Positions 16,818-26,102 of a DNA stretch of 32,109 bases are shown here, piece after piece. The translations under genes and the position numbers were made by a program. Origin of the DNA: an uncultured Methylococcaceae bacterium (GTDB lineage Bacteria > Pseudomonadota > Gammaproteobacteria > Methylococcales > Methylomonadaceae); the NCBI GenBank assembly GCA_903873165.1, contig CAIQNQ010000102.1, positions 1 through 32,109 of the forward strand, given 5' to 3'. A model generated the notes under the pieces. The model saw only the letters and a list, made by a program, of their open reading frames with translations, made no database searches and was not told where the DNA came from. Positions within the stretch are counted from its first letter, which is position 1; every line of letters starts with the position of its first letter.

Positions 16818-17695
16818 GAATCTAACCCAATTAAAATTATGCCCGCATAAAACAAAGGAATAGCAGCAATAACACTATCAATTCTATCTAAAATACCACC
16901 ATGACCTGGCAACATATTTCCACTATCTTTAACCCCGCCTTGACGCTTAGCCAAACTGATAAATAAGTCTCCATATATAGAAATAAGAACGGTCACTAAT
17001 GACAATAGGACAAAGTCTAATATTCTTGTCCACACAAAGCCATCTCGAAAACTATAATAACCAATAAATGCTACTGCTAAGATAAAACCAAGTACTAGCG
17101 CTCCTCGCACACCTGCAACCGTCTTACCCGGACTAATTTCAGGTGCTAGTTTTGTTGTGCCCCATTTTCTACCTGTGAAATACGCAGCAACATCAGCCCC
17201 CCAAATCAACAGTAAAAAATACATGGTCATTTCTGGGCCGTAAAAAGCTCTTAGCCGTGTTAAAAACATCCATGCTGATAAGAGAATAAACCCGCCAATT
17301 AACGCTTTATAACGCATTTTTAATTGAAGATTTAAAAGATTAATCGGCGCATTCCTTATCAATATCATGCTCGTAATCCAAAATATAACCGGAGCTATAA
17401 CAAACCATTCCAAAATACCTGAATAATCTCTTACATCCGGCCAATTGGTTAATGTGGCTATCAACTCAAGTATCTGAGTCCAAAAATTTAAACCGAGCAT
17501 GGGTAAAATTAATACCACCAAAAACAATACACGTTTATACAAAGTTGAAATACTAACTAAATTAGTCCACTCCCAAGCAGCCATTAAAGTAATGAGCGCA
17601 ATTAATAGCGAGAAATATTCAAGAGGTAATTCAAATACTGCAAGAGCAATAAGAATCGCCAAAACTGTTGCGGTTATAATTCGTGTGACTAACAT
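16814..17695 (-). CDS. cdsA: Phosphatidate cytidylyltransferase
   Basis: A polytopic inner-membrane enzyme making CDP-diacylglycerol from CTP and phosphatidic acid for phospholipid synthesis. About eight hydrophobic segments are visible. The C-terminal CDS signature is intact: SLAKRQGGVKDSGNMLPGHG followed by GILDRIDS, and the upstream GADVAAYFTGRKWG and ISPGKTVAGVRG motifs are present. It is 293 aa. The stop overlaps the dxr start by 4 nt (ATGA), while 24 bp separate it from uppS. The start lacks an obvious Shine-Dalgarno, suggesting dependence on coupling within the cluster. Confidence 0.95.
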   Translation of the reverse strand: MLVTRIITATVLAILIALAVFELPLEYFSLLIALITLMAAWEWTNLVSISTLYKRVLFLVVLILPMLGLNFWTQILELIATLTNWPDVRDYSGILEWFVIAPVIFWITSMILIRNAPINLLNLQLKMRYKALIGGFILLSAWMFLTRLRAFYGPEMTMYFLLLIWGADVAAYFTGRKWGTTKLAPEISPGKTVAGVRGALVLGFILAVAFIGYYSFRDGFVWTRILDFVLLSLVTVLISIYGDLFISLAKRQGGVKDSGNMLPGHGGILDRIDSVIAAIPLFYAGIILIGLDS

Positions 17696-17719
17696 TGTAT
17701 AAGCTATTTTATAGTAAGG

Positions 17720-18478
17720 TTATAAGGTGATTGCTTGATTAAGAACTTGTTCACTCGTGTGACCAAAGCGGCGTTGCCTACCATTAAAGCTCCTAACAGC
17801 CTCTTCAAGAACACTCTGATCAAAATCCGGCCAGAGTGTGGATGTAAAGTACATTTCAGTATATGCCAATTGCCATAACATAAAATTACTTACGCGTTGC
17901 TCACCACCTGTCCTTATAAAAAGATCTGGTTCTGGTAAGCCTGCCGTTGATAAATGATCATTGATCAATTGCTCGGTTATTTCTTGTTTTTCTAAAGCAC
18001 CAATACTCATTTTATCAATGACTTTTTGAGTAGCCTGACATAAATCCCAACGCCCGCCGTAATTAACAGCAATAACCAAAGTCAGTGCACTGTTTCCTTG
18101 GGTTTGTAACTCAGCTTCTAACATTTTTTGTTGTAACTTATCATTAAAGGCTGTTATATCACCAATAAATCTTAGACATACATTTCTTTTATCAAGGCGG
18201 TTGATTTCCCTTTGCAAAGAAGACATAAATAAGCCCATCAACAGCTCAACTTCTGCTGCCGGCCTGCGCCAGTTTTCACTACTAAATGCGAATAAAGTTA
18301 ACACTTCCACATTCTTATTAGCACAGTACTCCACTACATTACGAACGGACTTAACACCCGCACGATGACCCACAGTACGTGGCATAAAACGATTTTGAGC
18401 CCATCTTCCATTACCATCCATTATGATAGCAATGTGTTTAGGCATTTTTAAATCAGACATATCAACACTAATAGACAT
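17720..18478 (-). CDS. uppS: Undecaprenyl diphosphate synthase (cis-prenyltransferase)
   Basis: Extends farnesyl-PP with eight IPP units to undecaprenyl-PP, the lipid carrier for peptidoglycan and surface polysaccharides. Motifs: IAIIMDGNGRWAQNR (catalytic Asp), GHRAGVKSVRNVV, TLFAFSSENWRRP, VIAVNYGGRWDL and the C-terminal LPEPDLFIRTGGEQRVSNFM and YTEMYFTSTLWPDF. Its 252 aa are normal. The start used is MSISVDMSDLKMPKH. An internal ATG six codons later is a possible alternative. It lies 11 bp after frr. With ispA and dxr in the window, the farnesyl and undecaprenyl steps are both represented. Confidence 0.95.
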   Translation of the reverse strand: MSISVDMSDLKMPKHIAIIMDGNGRWAQNRFMPRTVGHRAGVKSVRNVVEYCANKNVEVLTLFAFSSENWRRPAAEVELLMGLFMSSLQREINRLDKRNVCLRFIGDITAFNDKLQQKMLEAELQTQGNSALTLVIAVNYGGRWDLCQATQKVIDKMSIGALEKQEITEQLINDHLSTAGLPEPDLFIRTGGEQRVSNFMLWQLAYTEMYFTSTLWPDFDQSVLEEAVRSFNGRQRRFGHTSEQVLNQAITL

Positions 18479-18489
18479 TACTTGTAAAC

Positions 18490-19047
18490 TTATATGGATA
18501 AGAGATCGGCCTCTTTAGTTTCGAGCAATTTTTCGATATCCTTAATAAACTGATCAGTGATTTTCTGAATTTTTTCTTCACCTAATCGTGCTTCATCTTC
18601 TGAGACCAACTTTTCTTTTAATGCATCCTTAATTTCTGAATTAGCATCCCTACGAATATTTCTTATGGCTACACGGCCATTTTCTGATTCATTTCTGACA
18701 ATTTTAACTAAACCACGACGACGCTCTTCAGTTAAAGCCGGCAATGGGATACGAATAGTCATTCCATTTGTAGCCGGATTTAAGCCAAGATCGGATTTCA
18801 TAATCGCTTTTTCAATTGCTTGTACCATACCCTTTTCCCAAGGAGTAATAGTTAAAGTACGCGCATCTTCAACTGCAATATTTGCAACTTGTGACAAAGC
18901 TGACTCAGAACCGTAATAACTCACACTAATTTGATCAAGCAAACTAGGATGCGCTCTCCCGGTTCTAATTTTTGAAAATTCATGTTTTAATGCTTCAATA
19001 CTTTTACTCATTCGAGTCGCAGCATCTTGCTGAATATCACTAATCAT
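18490..19047 (-). CDS. frr: Ribosome recycling factor
   Basis: With EF-G, releases ribosomes from mRNA after termination. The 185-aa protein has the full RRF pattern: [43 protein letters not shown]-like [52 protein letters not shown] and the helical [16 protein letters not shown] start it at the ATG at 19047. This forms TGATG with the pyrH stop (1-nt overlap), and a TTG one codon upstream is less likely. The gene order pyrH-frr-uppS is standard. Confidence 0.96.
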   Translation of the reverse strand: MISDIQQDAATRMSKSIEALKHEFSKIRTGRAHPSLLDQISVSYYGSESALSQVANIAVEDARTLTITPWEKGMVQAIEKAIMKSDLGLNPATNGMTIRIPLPALTEERRRGLVKIVRNESENGRVAIRNIRRDANSEIKDALKEKLVSEDEARLGEEKIQKITDQFIKDIEKLLETKEADLLSI

Positions 19048-19772
19048 CAATTTGTTCCTCGCTCAATCAACGAGCCAATTTCTTCACCCATCATCAATCT
19101 CATGACAGCACCATTTTCAAAAATGTTCATTACGCGCATTGGTACATTATTATCTCTGCATAACACCAGTGCTGTAGTGTCCATAACATTCAAACGCTGA
19201 TCAAGTGCTTCATCATAAGTTAATCGTGAATAAAAAACAGCATCCTTTACTTTTTGGGGATCTGCAGAATATACACCTTTAACTTTAGTCGCCTTAATCA
19301 TTAAATCTGCATTTATTTCTATAGCTCTTAAGCTTGCCGCTGAATCAGTTGTAAAAAATGGATTACCTGTACCCGCTGCAAAAATAACAACTCGACCTTT
19401 TTCTAAATGTCTTACAGCACGACGGCGAATATAATCTTCACAAACTTGGTTAATTTTCAAAGCTGACATCACCCGTACTTGTTGACCAATGGCCTCCAGT
19501 GCATCTTGCATAGCTAAAGCATTAATTACGGTTGCTAACATACCCATTTGATCACTAGTAACCCTATCCAAACCTTCGGCAGCTTTTTCAGAACCTCTTA
19601 AAATATTTCCAGCACCAATCACTAAACCAACTTCTATCCCTATATCACATAACTCTTTAACTTCTAGCGCCAAACGCTTGACAATATCGGCATCAATACT
19701 GCCACCGGTTTCACTCATCAAAGCCTCACCGCTCAATTTAAGTAAAATTCTCTGGCAAATTGGTTTAGTCAT
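19047..19772 (-). CDS. pyrH: UMP kinase
   Basis: Phosphorylates UMP to UDP with ATP; bacterial UMP kinases are hexamers activated by GTP and inhibited by UTP. The 241-aa amino acid kinase fold shows [74 protein letters not shown] and the C-terminal MRVMNIFE. It begins 91 bp after tsf, and a perfect 9-bp hairpin sits in the gap. No Shine-Dalgarno is evident before the ATG. It ends in a TGATG overlap with frr. Confidence 0.95.
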   Translation of the reverse strand: MTKPICQRILLKLSGEALMSETGGSIDADIVKRLALEVKELCDIGIEVGLVIGAGNILRGSEKAAEGLDRVTSDQMGMLATVINALAMQDALEAIGQQVRVMSALKINQVCEDYIRRRAVRHLEKGRVVIFAAGTGNPFFTTDSAASLRAIEINADLMIKATKVKGVYSADPQKVKDAVFYSRLTYDEALDQRLNVMDTTALVLCRDNNVPMRVMNIFENGAVMRLMMGEEIGSLIERGTN

Positions 19773-19806
19773 AATATTTATGGGGGTCTATGTTAATAAA
19801 TTAAAC

Positions 19807-19839
19807 AAAGTTGAGCGACTCATTAAGCAACTCAACTTT
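19807..19839 (-). terminator. Hairpin between tsf and pyrH
   Basis: AAAGTTGAG and CTCAACTTT form a perfect 9-bp stem around a 15-nt loop, followed on the minus strand by GTTTAATTTATT. With no continuous T run it may be a partial terminator or an mRNA processing/stability hairpin. It would lower pyrH expression relative to rpsB-tsf. Confidence 0.5.
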
Positions 19840-19863
19840 ACATTTTTAAACTGCTATAAATGA

Positions 19864-20754
19864 TTAAACTGCTCTAACTTGTGCCATTACTTCTTCAGCA
19901 AAGTTTTCTTCTTTTTTCTCTATACCTTCACCCACTTCAAAACGAGTAAAACGTACCGCTTTATTGCCTTTATTTGCAACTAATGCACCCACTGTTACTT
20001 TGTCATCCTTAATAAAAGGTTGACCCAATAAAGTTACTTCCGCTAAGTATTTTTTAATTTGACCAGCAATCATTTTCTCAATAATTTCTGCTGGCTTACC
20101 GCTTTCTAGAGAAATAGCTCTAAATATCTCTTTCTCTTTTTCAATCATTTCTGAAGGCACTTCTTCTTCAGAAACATACTGCGGCTTACTTGCAGCGATA
20201 TGCATAGCAATATCTTTACCTAATTCAACATCAGAAGCTGCAAGCTCTATGATTACACCAATTTTACTACCGTGTAAATAACTTGCTGTACCACCTTCAG
20301 CTGTTTTAAATCGTTCAAAACGTCTAACAGTGATATTTTCACCTAAAGTTGAAATCAAGCCGCGACGTAATTCATCAACCGTTACACCACCATCAAGCGG
20401 TAGAGCCAATAATTCTTCTTCTGTTTCAACATGATCAGCGTTTAACACGGCTTCAGTCACACTGTTTACAAAGTCAACAAAACCATCCGCTTTAGCAACA
20501 AAATCAGTTTCGCAGTTGACATCAACAATGGCTACTGCTTTTCCATCGTCGCTCACTTTTACACCAATAATACCCTCTGCTGCAATACGTCCTGATTTTT
20601 TATCCGCTTTCGCTAAACCCGCTTTACGCATATTTTCAATCGCTAAATCCATATCACCATTAGATTCTACTAACGCTTTTTTACATTCCATCATACCGGA
20701 ACCGGTTCTCTCTCGCAGTTCCTTAACCATGCCCGCACTAATTGTAATACTCAT
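19864..20754 (-). CDS. tsf: Elongation factor Ts
   Basis: The nucleotide exchange factor for EF-Tu. The N-terminal UBA-like domain contains VKELRERTGSGMMECKKAL. The core has VDVNCETDFVAKADGFVDFV (the Tu-contacting TDFV motif), then the two subdomains with SYLHGSKIGVIIELA and MHIAASKPQYVSEEEVP. The C-terminal module has LGQPFIKDDKVTVGALV. At 296 aa it is slightly longer than E. coli EF-Ts (283). It is second in the rpsB-tsf unit and follows a GC-rich intrinsic terminator that probably acts as an attenuator. Confidence 0.96.
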   Translation of the reverse strand: MSITISAGMVKELRERTGSGMMECKKALVESNGDMDLAIENMRKAGLAKADKKSGRIAAEGIIGVKVSDDGKAVAIVDVNCETDFVAKADGFVDFVNSVTEAVLNADHVETEEELLALPLDGGVTVDELRRGLISTLGENITVRRFERFKTAEGGTASYLHGSKIGVIIELAASDVELGKDIAMHIAASKPQYVSEEEVPSEMIEKEKEIFRAISLESGKPAEIIEKMIAGQIKKYLAEVTLLGQPFIKDDKVTVGALVANKGNKAVRFTRFEVGEGIEKKEENFAEEVMAQVRAV

Positions 20755-20785
20755 TTTTGTGTTTCCTTTAAGATGTCGTCACTGT

Positions 20786-20815
20786 AAAAACGCCCCCGTA
20801 AGGAGGCGTCTTTTT
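20786..20815 (-). terminator. Attenuator/terminator between rpsB and tsf
   Basis: On the minus strand ACGCCTCC pairs with GGGGGCGT (8 bp, one G-U) around a 4-nt loop, and a T run follows. It lies between the rpsB stop (20865) and the tsf start (20754), so it probably reduces read-through from rpsB into tsf. The + strand also ends in TTTTT, but no plus-strand gene is nearby. Confidence 0.75.
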
Positions 20816-20864
20816 GATGTCCAGCCTAACCTTTATTCTCAAACGATATAAAGATTAATTTAAA

Positions 20865-21611
20865 TTATTCTGCTACTACTACTTCTTCTTCAACAAAATC
20901 ATCTGACTTTGCAGATAAACCTAAAGTTGCTGATTTAGCTTCAAGTACTGCTGCTGCAACACTTTCACAATAAAGTTTAACGGCACGAATTGAATCGTCA
21001 TTACCCGGAATAACATAATCAATTCTTTCTGGTGAGTTATTTGAGTCAACTACACCTACAACGGGTATGCCTAATTTTTTTGCTTCACTAATGGCATTTT
21101 TTTCATAACCTACATCTAATACAAAAATGACATCAGGAACGCCTCTCATGTCTTTAATACCACCAAGACTACGTTCTAATTTTTCTAATTCACGTTCCAT
21201 ACCTAACGCTTCTTTTTTGCCGAAACGTTGATACAATGTACCATCAGCTTTCATCGCTTCTAACTCTTTAAGACGGTTAATTGATTTCTTAATAGTCTTA
21301 AAGTTAGTCATCATGCCACCTAACCAACGATGATTTACATAAGGCATGCCACATAAAGCCGCTTGCTCTGCAACCACTTTACGCGCTGATTTTTTAGTCC
21401 CTACAAATAAAATTGTACCTTTATTTGCAGTCATTTGACCCAGATAATTCATTGCGTCATTGAACAATGGAAGCGTTTTTTCCAAATCTATAATATGGAT
21501 TTTGTTACGAGCTCCGAATAAATAAGACTCCATTTTCGGATTCCAATAACGAGTTTGGTGTCCAAAGTGAACACCCGCTTCAAGCATTTGACGCATGGAT
21601 ACTGCTGCCAT
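20865..21611 (-). CDS. rpsB: 30S ribosomal protein S2
   Basis: The small-subunit protein S2, needed for S1 assembly. It starts [27 protein letters not shown] and contains [59 protein letters not shown] and [25 protein letters not shown]. At 248 aa it is typical. It is preceded by a clear AGGAG Shine-Dalgarno and a leader of about 145 nt. First gene of the eight-gene minus-strand cluster down to rseP. Confidence 0.97.
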   Translation of the reverse strand: MAAVSMRQMLEAGVHFGHQTRYWNPKMESYLFGARNKIHIIDLEKTLPLFNDAMNYLGQMTANKGTILFVGTKKSARKVVAEQAALCGMPYVNHRWLGGMMTNFKTIKKSINRLKELEAMKADGTLYQRFGKKEALGMERELEKLERSLGGIKDMRGVPDVIFVLDVGYEKNAISEAKKLGIPVVGVVDSNNSPERIDYVIPGNDDSIRAVKLYCESVAAAVLEAKSATLGLSAKSDDFVEEEVVVAE

Positions 21612-21756
21612 TTATATCTCCTAAGTTTAAAATTCGGAATTCATATTCCGAGTTGGGTTATGCCTCCGCCTATCCCGATTGATAACCAACTACAGTAAAG
21701 AAGTCAGCACCCTACCAAACGTGACGATAAGCGTGAGTATTTATTACAAAAATGAA
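21612..21756 (-). promoter_or_regulatory. rpsB 5' leader, candidate autoregulatory region
   Basis: From the predicted start near 21756 to the rpsB ATG the leader is about 145 nt. Close to the Shine-Dalgarno it has a perfect 7-bp hairpin TCGGAAT/ATTCCGA (21634-21651) with a 4-nt loop. In E. coli and relatives, S2 represses its own mRNA through the rpsB leader. That this leader does the same is inferred from position and length, not from a recognised consensus. Confidence 0.4.
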
Positions 21757-21762
21757 CTTAAC

Positions 21763-21791
21763 TTTATACCATAATTTACTGTTTACAACAA
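21763..21791 (-). promoter_or_regulatory. Candidate rpsB promoter (extended -10)
   Basis: On the minus strand TTGTTG, 17 bp, TATAAA. The -10 is preceded by TGG, fitting an extended TGn -10. It would start transcription near 21756. Confidence 0.5.
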
Positions 21792-21888
21792 GCCAAGCTC
21801 TGTTAAAATCACTACTATTATGGAAGTTAACTATAAAAAACTAACTGACTAAACAAACACCCTACTGAACCTTTAACGCTAAAGAATA

Positions 21889-22665
21889 ATGAGTATCACA
21901 ATAAAATCGCCGTTAGAAATTGAAAAAATGCGCATTGCCGGAAGGTTAGCGGCAGAAGTATTGGAAATGATTGAGCCTTTCGTTGTTGCAGGCATCACGA
22001 CAGATGAACTCGACAAAATATGTCACAATTATATTGTTGACGTGCAACAAGCCATTCCAGCACCTTTAAATTATCACGGCTTCCCAAAATCGATTTGCAC
22101 GTCGATTAATCAAACCGTTTGTCATGGCATCCCCAGTGATAAAAAATTAAAAGAAGGTGATATTGTTAATATTGATATTACGGTGATTAAAGACGAATAT
22201 CACGGCGATACCAGTAAAATGTTTTGCATAGGAGAAGTCAGTCAACATGCAAAACGGCTCGTTCAAATTACTGAAGAAGCCATGTACCTGGGCATAAAAC
22301 AAGTAAAAGCTGGTGCGACGCTAGGTGACATTGGTCACGCAATACAAACACATGCCGAAAGTAATCGTTACTCTGTGGTAAGAGTATTTTGTGGTCATGG
22401 TATTGGCAAAGACTTCCATGAAGAACCTCAAGTCTTACATTATGGCAAACCTGGTGAAGGTATCGAATTAGAAGCTGGCATGATAATAACCATTGAACCC
22501 ATGATAAACATTGGTAAAAAAGATGTCAAAGTGCTTGCAGATCGCTGGACTGCAGTAACCAAGGATAGGAGTTTATCGGCTCAATTTGAACACACTATAC
22601 TGGTTACTCAAACTGGTTTTGAAGTATTAACCTTACGTACTGAAGAGCAATCACGCTTTGAATAA
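21889..22665 (+). CDS. map: Methionine aminopeptidase, type I
   Basis: Removes the initiator methionine from nascent proteins co-translationally. The 258-aa pita-bread fold carries the five dinuclear metal ligands: Asp in VNIDITVIKDEYHGD and in HGDTSKMF, His in FCGHGIGKDFHEEPQ, Glu in ITIEPMINIG and Glu in SAQFEHTILV. The catalytic His is in NYHGFPKSICTS. Type I without an extra N-terminal domain. It is divergent from rpsB, the arrangement seen in E. coli, and its end overlaps glnD by 8 nt. Confidence 0.96.
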   Translation: MSITIKSPLEIEKMRIAGRLAAEVLEMIEPFVVAGITTDELDKICHNYIVDVQQAIPAPLNYHGFPKSICTSINQTVCHGIPSDKKLKEGDIVNIDITVIKDEYHGDTSKMFCIGEVSQHAKRLVQITEEAMYLGIKQVKAGATLGDIGHAIQTHAESNRYSVVRVFCGHGIGKDFHEEPQVLHYGKPGEGIELEAGMIITIEPMINIGKKDVKVLADRWTAVTKDRSLSAQFEHTILVTQTGFEVLTLRTEEQSRFE

Positions 22666-25294
22666 ATATATCAATGCTAGCATTTTTGAAAGCACTGCCC
22701 CACTCGTTCACTTAAAAAGTTTAATTAAACAAAAAGAAATTGAACTCAACTTAAAGTTCAACCCTCATGAGTCCGTTGCTGAATTATTACGAGAAAAGTC
22801 AGACTTCATAGACCTTATTTTAAAATGTAGCTGGGAACACTTTCTTGGCAGCCATGCAAAACAATTAGCATTATGTGCGGTCGGGGGGTTTGGAAGAAGA
22901 GAGCTTTTTCCCCATTCAGACATAGACATCATTATCCTTTTGGATTCTAATGAAACCTCAGCTTACCAAGAAGCACTTGGCACTCTATTTACCTTTCTAT
23001 GGGACATTGGCTTAAAACCAGGTCATAGCGTTAGAACCGTTGATGACTGTGTTTCCGCCGCACTAAACGACCAAACGGTGATGACCAGTCTAATGGAAAT
23101 CAGTCTAATAGCGGGTGCTAACTCACTCTATGAAGCACTTAAATTAAAAATTACCCCTGAGCAAATTTGGCCATCCGATCAATTCTTCGCTGCAAAAATG
23201 GAAGAACAGCGTTTACGCTACGCTAAGTTTCATGAAACCGCTTACAACTTAGAGCCCAATATTAAAGAAGGACCAGGCGGATTACGTGATATGCAAGTTA
23301 TCGCCTGGGTATTTAAACGCCATTACAACTCCTCTACACTCAAAGAACTGATCAAATATGGCTTTCTACCAGAATCAGAGTATGCAGAACTCATTGCCGC
23401 CCGTGATGTACTTTGGCGTATCCGTTATGCTTTGCATCTGTTGACTAATCGCAGTGAAAATAGACTCATTTTCGATTATCAACGAGACCTTGCCGAGCAA
23501 TTTGGCTTCAGTCATAAAGACCAAGCCTACAACCAAGATGTAGAACAGTTTATGCAGTTTTATTTTAAAACTGTCCAAGGATTAGAGCGACTCAATGAAA
23601 TGCTTTTACAATTATTCAATGAGCGCTTTGTTAATGCAAACAAGCCAGATAACACGCTAGTCATCAATGAAAACTTTATCTCCATCAATGGCTATATAGA
23701 AACTACCGATAACGCGCTGTTTGAAAAAAATCCAACCGCTTTATTAGAAGTATTTTTAAACCTGCAAAATAATCCTGAGCTAAAAGGTATTAGGGCTAAC
23801 ACGATAAGGTCAATCAGAAAAAACCTGCATTTAATTGATGATAATTTTAGGCACAATAAAACCGCCAATAAACTTTTTTTAGATATCTTTCGACACCCTA
23901 GAGGAGTCACCCATGCACTTCGCCGAATGAATCGTTATGGGATTTTGGCAGCATATTTACCTAACTTTGCCAATATTGTCGCACGTATGCAATATGATTT
24001 ATTTCATATCTACACAGTTGATGAGCACACTTTATTTGTTATTCGTAATCTACGCCGCTTCTCAATAAAAGAGCATGAAAAAGAGTTTCCACTCTGCCGA
24101 GCGGTTTTCAAACTGATTCCTAAACCGGAAATCCTTTATATCTCGGCACTGTTTCATGACATAGCAAAAGGCTTAAAAGGTGATCATTCTGCCATTGGTG
24201 AAAATATAGCGCGTGACTTTTGTCAGCAGCATGAACTATCCAAGTTTGATACTGAATTAATTGCGTGGTTGGTCAAAAGTCATTTAATTATGTCCATGAC
24301 AGCACAACGTAAAGACATTAGTGATCCTGAAGTGATACACGAATTTGCCCAAAAAGTTAATAACATAAATTATCTAAACCACTTGTATTTACTGACAGTC
24401 GCCGATATCAGAGCCACTAATCCTGAATTATGGAATGACTGGAAAGACTCCCTACTCAATAAACTTTATTCGGCAACGCATAGTGCTTTACAGGATGGTT
24501 TACAGAATCCTGCCACCTTAAGTGAGCGAATTCATGAAAATAAACATGATGCTAGAAAAGAGCTATTGAAACTAAATATTAGCAATGAAATCATTGATTA
24601 TGCTTGGCAACACACGAATGATGATTACTTTTTGCGTTATTCAAGTGATGAAATTGCTTGGCACACCCAAGCAATAGCTTCTGCTCATGACAGTGATTTA
24701 CCTTTAGTACTTTTACATCCAAAAACCCAGCACGGTAGTGCAGAAATTTTCATTTATGCAAAAGACAAAGGTCCTATCTTTTCGATTAGTACTGCAACAT
24801 TAGATCAATTAGGATTAACCATATTAGACGCCCGAATTATTACCACTCAAGACCAATACGTACTGAATAGCTTCCAAGTCCTTGAACAAAGTGGTGCTCC
24901 TATCAATGAATCCTACCGTGAAGCTCATATATGTTCAGCATTACGTAGTAATCTAATCAATGGCTTTATCACAGACCAGATTAATATCCATAGATTATCT
25001 AAATCAAGACAAGCTATCCACTTTCCTATTCCAACCCGTGTTAAGTTTTTAGCGGATCCTTTAAACAGAAATAGTATTATTGAAGTCATCACTACGGATC
25101 ACGCTGGACTCTTATCGAAAATCGGTAAAGCTTTTATTAAACAAGAAATTAATCTGCTCAGTGCAAAGATTACTACCATAGGTAGTCGTGCAGAAGATAT
25201 TTTTTATATCACTGATTTAAATAGACAACCGATCAATGATAAAGATAAACAAAATGAAATTTGCGCTCAGTTGATGAATATACTGCAAGAATAA
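22658..25294 (+). CDS. glnD: [Protein-PII] uridylyltransferase/uridylyl-removing enzyme
   Basis: The cytosolic nitrogen sensor: it uridylylates PII (GlnB/GlnK) when glutamine is low and removes UMP when it is high. Domains: nucleotidyltransferase with GGFGRRELFPHSDIDIIILL (about residues 73-93), the helical KEGPGGLRDMQ segment, an HD phosphohydrolase domain with FHDIAKGLKGDHS (about 497-509), and two C-terminal ACT domains, the last beginning near NRNSIIEVITTDHAGLLSKIG. At 878 aa it is close to E. coli GlnD (890). The only plausible start is TTG at 22658, inside map, as no ATG precedes the conserved region. The map-glnD overlap suggests translational coupling. Confidence 0.94.
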   Translation: MNKYINASIFESTAPLVHLKSLIKQKEIELNLKFNPHESVAELLREKSDFIDLILKCSWEHFLGSHAKQLALCAVGGFGRRELFPHSDIDIIILLDSNETSAYQEALGTLFTFLWDIGLKPGHSVRTVDDCVSAALNDQTVMTSLMEISLIAGANSLYEALKLKITPEQIWPSDQFFAAKMEEQRLRYAKFHETAYNLEPNIKEGPGGLRDMQVIAWVFKRHYNSSTLKELIKYGFLPESEYAELIAARDVLWRIRYALHLLTNRSENRLIFDYQRDLAEQFGFSHKDQAYNQDVEQFMQFYFKTVQGLERLNEMLLQLFNERFVNANKPDNTLVINENFISINGYIETTDNALFEKNPTALLEVFLNLQNNPELKGIRANTIRSIRKNLHLIDDNFRHNKTANKLFLDIFRHPRGVTHALRRMNRYGILAAYLPNFANIVARMQYDLFHIYTVDEHTLFVIRNLRRFSIKEHEKEFPLCRAVFKLIPKPEILYISALFHDIAKGLKGDHSAIGENIARDFCQQHELSKFDTELIAWLVKSHLIMSMTAQRKDISDPEVIHEFAQKVNNINYLNHLYLLTVADIRATNPELWNDWKDSLLNKLYSATHSALQDGLQNPATLSERIHENKHDARKELLKLNISNEIIDYAWQHTNDDYFLRYSSDEIAWHTQAIASAHDSDLPLVLLHPKTQHGSAEIFIYAKDKGPIFSISTATLDQLGLTILDARIITTQDQYVLNSFQVLEQSGAPINESYREAHICSALRSNLINGFITDQINIHRLSKSRQAIHFPIPTRVKFLADPLNRNSIIEVITTDHAGLLSKIGKAFIKQEINLLSAKITTIGSRAEDIFYITDLNRQPINDKDKQNEICAQLMNILQE

Positions 25295-25357
25295 ATCAAC
25301 AACTCTGAGTACCGCTTATAAATAACAAAGATTCTGCATTGAACAAAAGGATATTTA

Positions 25358-25996
25358 ATGAACCGTTACAAAAAAATCCACCGAACTATTTTTGTGAGCA
25401 TTATTATATTCGTAGGCATGCCTTTTAAGCTTAGTGCTGATTCTGGCTGGAGTTATCATCAACAGGCTGACAGTTTAAACAATCAAACTTACAGTTACGC
25501 GCAATCACCACTGCCAAAACCCGGCTTGTACGATAACATTATGTTATCTATCGTTTGTAAAGATCATAAATTACAAAGCATTATTGAAACAGATGAACTC
25601 ATTGCTTCACAAGGCAGTAATTTTAGCATCGAATACCAAGTGGATCAGCAAACACCCATCACTTTAAGCTTTAAAACACTCGCCGACTCAAAACGCAAAG
25701 GTTATACTGAAACTGATGCTAATCAAATGGCTACTGCCTTATTATCCGGTCAAGCTGTTTTCATTAAAGTGAACACCATGATTAAAACAACTCTTTCTAG
25801 CTCAATCAGCCTAGATAATGCCCGTGGCGCAGTTGATCGGGTCATGGCTGACTGCAATACAGACAAGAAAATGGTAAGTAATAGTGAAAACAACTATAAT
25901 CTAAACGACTTTGAAAAAGCATTTAAACAACTATCTGCCAATCAACAGCAACAAATCTTAAGCAAACTAAAACAGCTTATGCAGGATGTCCAGTAG
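25358..25996 (+). CDS. Exported protein of unknown function
   Basis: A 212-aa protein that I do not recognise. It has a signal peptide (basic MNRYKKIHR, hydrophobic core to about residue 24, likely cleavage near LSADS). The mature part has two cysteines, in LSIVCKDHKLQ and VMADCNTD, likely disulfide-bonded. It is beta-rich with IEYQVDQQTPITLSF, then a Q-rich helical C terminus (LSANQQQQILSKLKQLMQ). The pattern of a Cys-containing first strand, a YxVD strand and a Cys-ending helix resembles small secreted beta-barrel proteins such as those related to VasI. This is only a loose similarity. A Shine-Dalgarno AAGGA lies upstream, 63 bp after glnD. It may be read from the map-glnD transcript. Confidence 0.72.
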   Translation: MNRYKKIHRTIFVSIIIFVGMPFKLSADSGWSYHQQADSLNNQTYSYAQSPLPKPGLYDNIMLSIVCKDHKLQSIIETDELIASQGSNFSIEYQVDQQTPITLSFKTLADSKRKGYTETDANQMATALLSGQAVFIKVNTMIKTTLSSSISLDNARGAVDRVMADCNTDKKMVSNSENNYNLNDFEKAFKQLSANQQQQILSKLKQLMQDVQ

Positions 25997-26102
25997 TGCG
26001 CTTACATAATAATTATAGCTAGTTTATAAACATTATTTTATGCATTATGACAAAGCATTAAGCCAACATTCTAATCATTTCATTAATCACTAGGCACTCA
26101 AT

